A DNA stretch of 5,995 nucleotides. It comes from Lysobacteraceae bacterium. Lineage in GTDB: Bacteria; Pseudomonadota; Gammaproteobacteria; Xanthomonadales; Xanthomonadaceae. Below, piece after piece: positions 1 through 3,481 of the stretch. The DNA is taken from the NCBI GenBank assembly GCA_003449195.1, contig DMID01000157.1, positions 1,526 through 7,520 of the forward strand, read 5' to 3'. Made by a program: the position numbers and the translations under genes. Under the pieces are notes generated by a model that was not told the origin of the DNA, made no database searches, and was given only the letters and a program-made list of their open reading frames with translations. Each line of letters starts with the position of its first letter. Position 1 is the first letter of the stretch.

Positions 1-256
1 AGAAGCGCGCCCCGCCCACGCAATACGCCGCCAGCGCGCACAGCGTGAGCGCATGGTTGAGCATGCTCAGCCAGCTCCACTCGCCCGAGCCGCCCAGCAG
101 CTGCAACACGTAGGCCATGCCCAGCATCAGGTTGCCCGCCGCAAACGCATCCATGCCCATCGTGCCGCCCTGCAGCCGCCGGCTGATGAGCAGGAACATC
201 ACCGAAAAGCTCAGCAGGTAGACACACAGCATGCCTACGAGAAGGGTGGTCATCAT
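1..256 (-). CDS. Partial multi-pass membrane protein, possibly the sensor half of a diguanylate cyclase
   Basis: Reading the minus strand from the ATG at 256-254 gives 85 codons with no stop up to the window edge, so the 3' end is missing. The start is fixed because an in-frame TAG lies at 277-275 and no other ATG occurs between; a second ATG follows immediately. No clear Shine-Dalgarno is visible. Three hydrophobic stretches can be seen: about residues 4-24 (LLVGMLCVYLLSFSVMFLL), 40-60 (AGNLMLGMAYVLQLLGG) and 68-82. An Arg-Arg pair follows the first, as expected at a cytoplasmic boundary. This periodic small membrane domain ending in a GGARF-like segment resembles the N-terminus of membrane GGDEF proteins, but that is family flavour only; no GGDEF or other catalytic motif lies in the window. 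GC-rich third codon positions support a real gene. It could equally be another sensor or transporter domain. Confidence 0.7.
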   Translation of the reverse strand, partial: MMTTLLVGMLCVYLLSFSVMFLLISRRLQGGTMGMDAFAAGNLMLGMAYVLQLLGGSGEWSWLSMLNHALTLCALAAYCVGGARF

Positions 257-380
257 CGGGATTGCGAGGTTGGGCTACGGGCGGGTCAAGGGCCGCTCCG
301 GCCCCGTGGCGGCCTGTCAGGACGCGCGGGGATACGGCCAAGGGGCGGGCGACGGCATGCGCCGCCGCTGTCCGCCGCGC

Positions 381-409
381 ATCCTAGCGAATCCCGGCAA
401 CGGGGTCAG
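381..409 (-). promoter_or_regulatory. Candidate sigma-70 promoter for the membrane-protein gene
   Basis: On the minus strand a -35-like CTGACC (409-404) is separated by exactly 17 bp from a -10-like TAGGAT (386-381). Transcription would start near 374 and leave a leader of about 118 nt before the ATG at 256. The leader holds a GGCCGC/GCGGCC inverted repeat (291-296 with 309-314). Both hexamers match the consensus only partly, so this is tentative. Confidence 0.3.
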
Positions 410-424
410 GCTGGCATGTGCTTG

Positions 425-477
425 GAATGGCATGAACTGGAGCGGGCAAGTTCCGCCGTGCAAGCTCCATGCCATTC
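425..477. repeat. Long imperfect hairpin (REP-like palindrome)
   Basis: GAATGGCAT (425-433) pairs perfectly with ATGCCATTC (469-477). After a 5-nt bulge (434-438), GGAGC (439-443) pairs with GCTCC (464-468). Inside the loop GCGG (442-445) can pair with CCGC (453-456), taking bases from the inner stem. This gives 14 base pairs interrupted by a one-sided bulge in an intergenic position, like bacterial REP or BIME elements. Whether it is repeated elsewhere in the genome cannot be seen here. No poly-T follows, so a terminator role is unlikely. Confidence 0.5.
428..440 (+). repeat. 13-nt motif TGGCATGAACTGG, copy 1
   Basis: This motif forms the left arm and bulge of the 425-477 hairpin. An exact copy in inverted orientation lies at 1517-1529. 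The two copies flank the divergent pair made of the 162-residue protein gene and the XRE regulator. Confidence 0.5.
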
Positions 478-601
478 GCCGTGCAATGCGGTTGGGGGTG
501 CGTGCCTTTGTTCGGTTTCCCGCACGGCAAGCTGTTGCGGGGCTGCGGCGGATGGCCGGCTTGCGCGGCGGCGCAGCGGCACGTGCGAGCGATGCCGTGT
601 G

Positions 602-1090
602 TCAGGGGCGTGCGGTGAAGCGGGCCACCCGCGCGGCGGTGTCCGGATGGTCGCGGTAGTAGCGGGCGTTGTCTGCCAGTTGCAGCCAGCGCTGGTGTTC
701 GGCCAGCAACGCGAGCAGTTGCTGGGCGGTGCGCGACAACACCTGCCGCGACGGCGGCAACGTGCCGCTGGCGGTGCAGCAATCCAGCAGCTCGAACACG
801 CTGCGCATCCGCTCCGCGCAAAGCGATGCCTGCATGGCCGCACCGCTGGTCAGCACGTCCAGCGGCCCCGCGCCGAATTGCGCCAGCGCGCTGTCGGCAT
901 CGGCCATGTCCAGCCCCTGCAACACGTTCAACACCCGGTCCAGCGGCGTGGCCTCATCGAGCGGATCGAACACCGGCCCGGTGTTGGCGCAGACCTCGGC
1001 GAACAGCTGTCCGGCAAGCGTGCGGATGTCCGTGGGTACGTCTCGGGCATCACGGGTGGGAGTGGTGGCTGGCATGGGCATGTCCTGCAT
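602..1090 (-). CDS. Uncharacterised helical protein, 162 aa
   Basis: Not recognised. The minus-strand frame from ATG (1090-1088) to TGA (604-602) has strongly GC-biased third codon positions, while the frames overlapping it on both strands give low-complexity Arg/Ala/Pro-rich peptides, so this is the credible gene here. The protein has a polar, probably disordered start (residues 1-20), then leucine/alanine-rich amphipathic segments: about 22-35, 48-70 (ending in a DMADADSAL stretch), 85-104 and 115-150. It has a Cys-Cys at about 103-104, a Trp in the last third and no signal peptide or membrane segment. Alternative ATGs lie at codons 4 and 6. No good Shine-Dalgarno precedes any of them, so the exact start is uncertain. 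It is divergent from the XRE regulator gene across a 97-bp gap holding a palindrome and a candidate promoter, which suggests control by that regulator. Function is unknown; it could be the partner or target of the regulator. Confidence 0.7.
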   Translation of the reverse strand: MQDMPMPATTPTRDARDVPTDIRTLAGQLFAEVCANTGPVFDPLDEATPLDRVLNVLQGLDMADADSALAQFGAGPLDVLTSGAAMQASLCAERMRSVFELLDCCTASGTLPPSRQVLSRTAQQLLALLAEHQRWLQLADNARYYRDHPDTAARVARFTARP

Positions 1091-1109
1091 TGAAAGCCGC
1101 GAAGCATGT

Positions 1110-1128
1110 TGTTACTTATAAAGTAACA
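1110..1128. promoter_or_regulatory. 19-bp palindromic operator candidate
   Basis: TGTTACTTATAAAGTAACA has two perfect 8-bp arms (TGTTACTT / AAGTAACA) around ATA. It lies in the intergenic gap between the divergent 162-residue protein gene and the XRE regulator and overlaps -10-like hexamers on both strands (TATAAA on plus, TATAAG on minus). Dimeric Cro/cI-type regulators typically bind palindromes like this, so autoregulation by the adjacent regulator is the natural reading. Binding itself is inferred. Confidence 0.6.
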
Positions 1129-1144
1129 GACGCCAAGGAGGCAA
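1115..1144 (-). promoter_or_regulatory. Candidate promoter for the 162-residue protein gene
   Basis: On the minus strand TTGCCT (1144-1139) and TATAAG (1120-1115) are spaced by 18 bp. The start point would be near 1108, about 18 nt upstream of the ATG at 1090. The -10 lies inside the palindrome, so a bound regulator would block it. A plus-strand promoter for the regulator could use TATAAA (1117-1122), but the only TTGAAA upstream (1090-1095) is 21 bp away. Confidence 0.4.
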
Positions 1145-1291
1145 GACGACATGCTGGGAGCCCGATCCACATGCATGCGGTTACGGTTTGGACGACGCGC
1201 GTTTCATCTTTGCCAACAGGCTGCGCGAGGCGCGGTTGGCGGCCGGGCTGACGCAGGAGGCATTGGGCATGGCGGCCGGGGTGGCGGTTGA
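1135..1291 (+). other. Strong Shine-Dalgarno and ATG out of frame with the regulator gene
   Basis: AAGGAG (1135-1140) is followed after 10 nt by ATG (1151-1153), the best-looking translation signal in the gap. That frame runs 46 codons to TGA (1289-1291), overlapping the start of the regulator gene out of frame, and gives a peptide with no recognisable character. It may be a leader peptide, a relic of the regulator's true start after a one-base indel, or a signal that is not used. Confidence 0.35.
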
Positions 1292-1505
1292 AGTGGCCCG
1301 CACTCGCATCAACCGCTACGAGCGCGGCGTGAACGAGTGCGACCTGCGCACCGCCCGCAAGCTGGCTGCCGCGCTCGGCTTGCCGCTGGCGGCGCTCTAC
1401 GCCGAAACCGACGAAATGGCCGAAGCCATCAAGGCCTTGGCGCAACTGCCGCTGGCCGAGCAGCGTGCCTTGGTGTTGGAGTTGAAGAAGCGAGTGAAGG
1501 GGTGA
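1188..1505 (+). CDS. XRE-family helix-turn-helix transcriptional regulator
   Basis: A 105-residue Cro/cI-type DNA-binding protein. The HTH domain spans about residues 9-71: helix 1 around RLREARLAAG, helix 2 LTQEALGMAAG (21-31), recognition helix around ARTRINRYERG (37-47), then DLRTARKLAAALGLPLAALYA (52-72). The tail LPLAEQRALVLELKK is the short C-terminal helix commonly seen in small regulators of this type. The only in-frame start upstream of the domain is TTG (1188-1190); the frame is closed by TAA at 1119-1121 and contains no ATG or GTG between. The TTG has only a weak Shine-Dalgarno (GCGG), while a strong one upstream serves a different frame. The protein is divergent from the 162-residue protein gene, with a 19-bp palindrome between them, so it probably represses itself and its neighbour. 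The family is secure, the start is not. Confidence 0.88.
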   Translation: MDDARFIFANRLREARLAAGLTQEALGMAAGVAVEVARTRINRYERGVNECDLRTARKLAAALGLPLAALYAETDEMAEAIKALAQLPLAEQRALVLELKKRVKG

Positions 1506-1511
1506 TTTCAC
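1502..1511. repeat. Palindromic decamer GTGATTTCAC, copy 1
   Basis: GTGA-TT-TCAC contains the stop codon of the XRE gene. Its exact reverse complement, GTGAAATCAC, lies at 1621-1630 at the other end of the convergent gap. Confidence 0.5.
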
Positions 1512-1516
1512 TTTCC

Positions 1517-1529
1517 CCAGTTCATGCCA
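1517..1529 (-). repeat. 13-nt motif TGGCATGAACTGG, copy 2 (inverted)
   Basis: The plus strand reads CCAGTTCATGCCA, the exact reverse complement of 428-440. It lies just after the XRE gene, so the two copies bracket about 1.1 kb containing that gene and its divergent neighbour. Matching does not extend well beyond the 13 bases. Confidence 0.5.
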
Positions 1530-1571
1530 CTGCGCGCCAGGCAGCAACATCGGCCAAAATACATGTGGGCG

Positions 1572-1585
1572 ACTTATAAATGAAC
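1572..1585 (+). promoter_or_regulatory. Possible secondary, degenerate regulator site
   Basis: ACTTATAAATGAAC matches 12 of 14 bases of ACTTATAAAGTAAC (1114-1127), the core and right arm of the operator palindrome. The left arm is absent, so it is not a full palindrome. It may be a weak site for the same regulator or chance. Confidence 0.2.
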
Positions 1586-1620
1586 CTGGCCCCGTTATTC
1601 CTTACTTGTTCTACCGGAAT

Positions 1621-1630
1621 GTGAAATCAC
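1621..1630. repeat. Palindromic decamer GTGAAATCAC, copy 2
   Basis: Reverse complement of 1502-1511. With its neighbours it forms TGTGAAATCACA (1620-1631), a 12-bp near-palindrome with a 2-bp centre. Confidence 0.5.
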
Positions 1631-1680
1631 AACTCTGCGCCAATCCTCCGCAAGCAATAGCGTAGAATTATGACAGTCAA

Positions 1681-2142
1681 TCACCTCGGTCCATCGAAGC
1701 ACAGAACGCGTTCAATCTCGAACTCACCACGACCAGAAACGCAATGTATAGGAACCTTGTATTGAGCAACGAAAGCCTTAACTTTCTTCTGGTACGCAGT
1801 ATCAGCTTTAGGATATTTTGAGCAGATAATTAGTCCTGCGGCTGGCATTCCGGTAGATTTTGGCTTTGAGGGTGACATGCATGCTTTCAGAAGCAGCATC
1901 GTCTCGCCGATCTGCAACACCGCGTGCTCAATATCGACACCCTTTAGCTCGACAATAACACTACCGATTTGCTCTTTTGTAACGACATAATCGGCTCCGG
2001 TCTTGTTCTTGACAACACCTCCGTCAACTCTCGTCCGATGGAATCTACTCCTTGTTGAGTTAATGAAGATCGCAACCCTACCATTCTCCTCCACCTTAAT
2101 CTTAGAATCAGTCAAAATTTCACGTGCCGGAACGCAACTCAT
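1681..2142 (-). CDS. Small PD-(D/E)XK nuclease-like protein, effector partner of the ATPase
   Basis: A 153-residue soluble protein. The pattern GADYVV (D51), then VIVELKG (E65, K67), then a helix with AVLQIGE (Q77) fits the D...ExK...Q order of PD-(D/E)XK nuclease folds: an acidic residue on one strand, E-x-K on the next, and a glutamine in the following helix. The later GLIICSKYPK strand and the AYQKKVKAFVAQY helix followed by VPIHCVSG also suit an alpha/beta nuclease-like core. No signal peptide or membrane segment is seen. The start ATG (2142-2140) overlaps the ATPase stop in ATGA and is preceded by GGAG (2154-2151) at 8-nt spacing, so the two are translationally coupled. G+C is lower than in the flanking genes. 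By analogy with two-gene ATPase/effector defence systems, the ATPase would sense and the nuclease would cut nucleic acid. The fold is assigned from a short motif by eye; cleavage activity and target are inference. Confidence 0.72.
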   Translation of the reverse strand: MSCVPAREILTDSKIKVEENGRVAIFINSTRSRFHRTRVDGGVVKNKTGADYVVTKEQIGSVIVELKGVDIEHAVLQIGETMLLLKACMSPSKPKSTGMPAAGLIICSKYPKADTAYQKKVKAFVAQYKVPIHCVSGRGEFEIERVLCFDGPR

Positions 2143-3407
2143 GCGGAGTGCTCCACACCTAAGAGCCCCATAAATTCTGAAGCAATCGCGCCCGATATTT
2201 CGTCAAGGTAATCGGCCTCTATTAGCCCATCTTCTGAATCCTGAATTCTCTCAACAATTCCGTCCCGAATGGCGTACGCACTTACTCTCCCCCCGTCAAG
2301 CCAATACTCCTCGGGTACGATGGATGCGACTGCCGAGTACTTTTTCCCGCGCTTCGTCCCAGCCACCTCCTTCGCCTTGATAAGATTGTTAATCTTGGCC
2401 AAAACGTATGGACTGTGGGTGGTTACGAACATGCTTGCCCGACCACGGGCCAAGGACAGGAATCTAACAAACACTTCTACCAACGCGCTTTGGGCCGCAG
2501 GAAAGAGATGAGCCTCCGGCTCCTCGATAAAAATTAGCTGCCTATACTCGTGCCCCACATATGCTCGGTTCTTCAACGCCAAAGCCAACGGCATCAGCTC
2601 CTGCTGGCCAGATGACAGGGCGGAAATTGGCACTTTCCTTCCATCGTCAGTCTTAAGATACTCGCGGCTACGCTCGCTAACCAATGAGCCACTCATCAGA
2701 GTGTCGAGCTTTTGGACAAAATCGTTCGGTAGCTTGCCGACGCCCGGATAGAATCGGCGCTCTCTCAGGCCTGCGTAGAGCCGCCCAAAGCGCAAGATCA
2801 ACGGATCCAATACTCTGCCATGCTCGAAGGCAACGATGCTCTTACCCACGCTAGTGAAGAAGGAGCGTCCAGCGGGGATGAAAGTCTGAATTTCGTGATA
2901 ATCCTCTCCCAGCTCCTTCCGATTTACTCGCCTGAGTTTTTCACGAAACTCGTACGATGCATTTATAGCGCGATGACCGATGATCTCCTCTGTACTTTGC
3001 TTTGGAACACTCCGGAAGAAATCGAGCGCAGCCGAATATTGGCTTTCGAAGAACTGCGAAAACAAGATACGGGTGTTATCACCTAGCTTCTTTCGATATT
3101 CGACACGTGAAATTTTAACCTGAAAAGCTCCGGCGGAAAATTCCAAGACGAATTTCCCCCCACCCCACGCCTCAACAGGAAACCATTCTTTGAACTTTTC
3201 TTTTACGTGCTCTTTGAATGCATCTAAGCCTTTTCCTTCCTCTACGAGCTGCCACTGCTCAGAAAAAAGGTCGTTAAAAAAAAAGGCAAGCTTAGAGAGG
3301 ACACTTTTCCCGCTGGCGGATGGCCCGATGAGGACAGTCAGACTCGCAAGATCAATATCTGCACTCTTGATGCATGAAAAGTCCTTTACGACAAGCTTAG
3401 TAGTCAT
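2139..3407 (-). CDS. OLD/AAA_15-type ATPase of a putative two-gene defence module
   Basis: A 422-residue SMC/ABC-like ATPase of the kind related to OLD, PtuA and AriA. Motifs in order: N-terminal strand and FSCIKSADIDL (10-20), typical of these proteins; Walker A GPSASGKS (28-35); an inserted region rich in charged helices (about 45-255); an ABC-signature-like LSSGQQE (264-270); Walker B LIFIEEPEAHLFP (291-303) with the catalytic acidic pair E295-E296; and a switch-histidine motif TTHSPYVL (329-336, H331). The C-terminal part is short, with no room for the TOPRIM nuclease of full-length OLD proteins, so the small downstream gene probably supplies the effector. All ATPase motifs are intact. 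The start ATG (3407) has a purine-rich GGGAGGGG directly before it. The stop overlaps the next gene by 4 nt. A run of nine T codes Phe42-Phe44 just after Walker A. It lies 74 bp behind aceE on the same strand but beyond a terminator. Lower G+C than aceE suggests acquisition by transfer. The ATPase family is secure; the defence role is inferred from architecture. Confidence 0.9.
   Translation of the reverse strand: MTTKLVVKDFSCIKSADIDLASLTVLIGPSASGKSVLSKLAFFFNDLFSEQWQLVEEGKGLDAFKEHVKEKFKEWFPVEAWGGGKFVLEFSAGAFQVKISRVEYRKKLGDNTRILFSQFFESQYSAALDFFRSVPKQSTEEIIGHRAINASYEFREKLRRVNRKELGEDYHEIQTFIPAGRSFFTSVGKSIVAFEHGRVLDPLILRFGRLYAGLRERRFYPGVGKLPNDFVQKLDTLMSGSLVSERSREYLKTDDGRKVPISALSSGQQELMPLALALKNRAYVGHEYRQLIFIEEPEAHLFPAAQSALVEVFVRFLSLARGRASMFVTTHSPYVLAKINNLIKAKEVAGTKRGKKYSAVASIVPEEYWLDGGRVSAYAIRDGIVERIQDSEDGLIEADYLDEISGAIASEFMGLLGVEHSA
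2151..2154 (-). promoter_or_regulatory. Ribosome binding site of the nuclease-like gene
   Basis: GGAG on the minus strand, 8 nt before the ATG at 2142, lies inside the end of the ATPase gene. It supports the ATG in the ATGA overlap as the true start. Confidence 0.6.
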
Positions 3408-3408
3408 A

Positions 3409-3416
3409 CCCCTCCC
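3409..3416 (-). promoter_or_regulatory. Ribosome binding site of the ATPase gene
   Basis: GGGAGGGG on the minus strand ends 1 nt before the ATG at 3407. The GGAGG core (3415-3411) has a short 3-nt spacing, closer than usual, but the homology-supported N-terminus makes this the best start. Confidence 0.55.
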
Positions 3417-3437
3417 GACCTCAACACAGTTGGATAC

Positions 3438-3461
3438 AAAAAGCGGCCTGAAGGCCGCTTT
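3438..3461 (-). terminator. Rho-independent terminator of aceE
   Basis: On the minus strand, AAAGCGGCC (3461-3453), loop TTCA (3452-3449) and GGCCGCTTT (3448-3440) form a 9-bp perfect stem with a tetraloop. The final T's run on to 3438, giving TTTTT. It begins about 20 nt after the aceE stop. Read on the plus strand the same hairpin is followed by TTTCTTT, but no plus-strand gene ends here. Confidence 0.9.
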
Positions 3462-3481
3462 CTTTACAGAATGAGATTACA

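Larger units (their letters stand above)
257..601. other. Gene-free stretch between two minus-strand genes
   Basis: No convincing coding region was found in these 345 bases. The long open frames across it are antisense or out-of-frame shadows of the kind expected at high G+C; their translations are rich in Arg, Ala and Pro and resemble no family. The stretch holds a candidate promoter (381-409), a short GC-rich inverted repeat (291-314), a long imperfect hairpin (425-477) and one copy of a 13-nt motif that recurs inverted at 1517-1529. No T-tract follows the hairpin on either strand, so it does not look like a terminator for the gene ending at 602. Confidence 0.6.
1506..1680. other. Convergent intergenic gap at the left edge of the low-G+C segment
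   Basis: This holds 175 bases between the ends of the XRE gene (plus) and the nuclease-like gene (minus). No gene or RNA was recognised and no hairpin with a T-tract was found for either neighbour. The sequence becomes AT-richer from about 1550. It contains an inverted copy of the 13-nt motif (1517-1529), ACTTATAAA (1572-1580) as also found in the operator palindrome, and a GTGAAATCAC palindrome (1621-1630). Confidence 0.5.
1506..3420. other. Low-G+C islet carrying the ATPase/nuclease pair
   Basis: Three sampled 60-base lines (from 1681, 2341, 3001) have 48-53 % G+C and one (from 3241) about 43 %. Two aceE lines (from 4261 and 4861) have about 80 % and 60 %. The drop starts after the XRE gene and ends before aceE. 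No integrase, transposase, tRNA or clear flanking direct repeat is present, so the mode of entry is not visible and the borders are approximate. Confidence 0.6.

Noticed and set aside
425..477. Hairpin as terminator of the gene ending at 602
   Set aside because: No T-tract follows on the minus strand and it lies more than 120 nt beyond the stop codon.
53..1093. Long plus-strand open frame of 346 codons and other overlapping frames between 231 and 1251
   Set aside because: They lie antisense or out of frame to the membrane-protein and 162-residue genes; the translations are Arg/Gln/Ala-rich without domain character, as expected for shadow frames at high G+C.
1620..1631. TGTGAAATCACA as a CRP/Clp binding site
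   Set aside because: CRP-type sites have TGTGA and TCACA separated by 6 bp; here the centre is only 2 bp.
1506..1680. tRNA, CRISPR array or small RNA gene in the convergent gap
   Set aside because: No cloverleaf, no regularly spaced repeats and no promoter-terminator pair could be found by eye.
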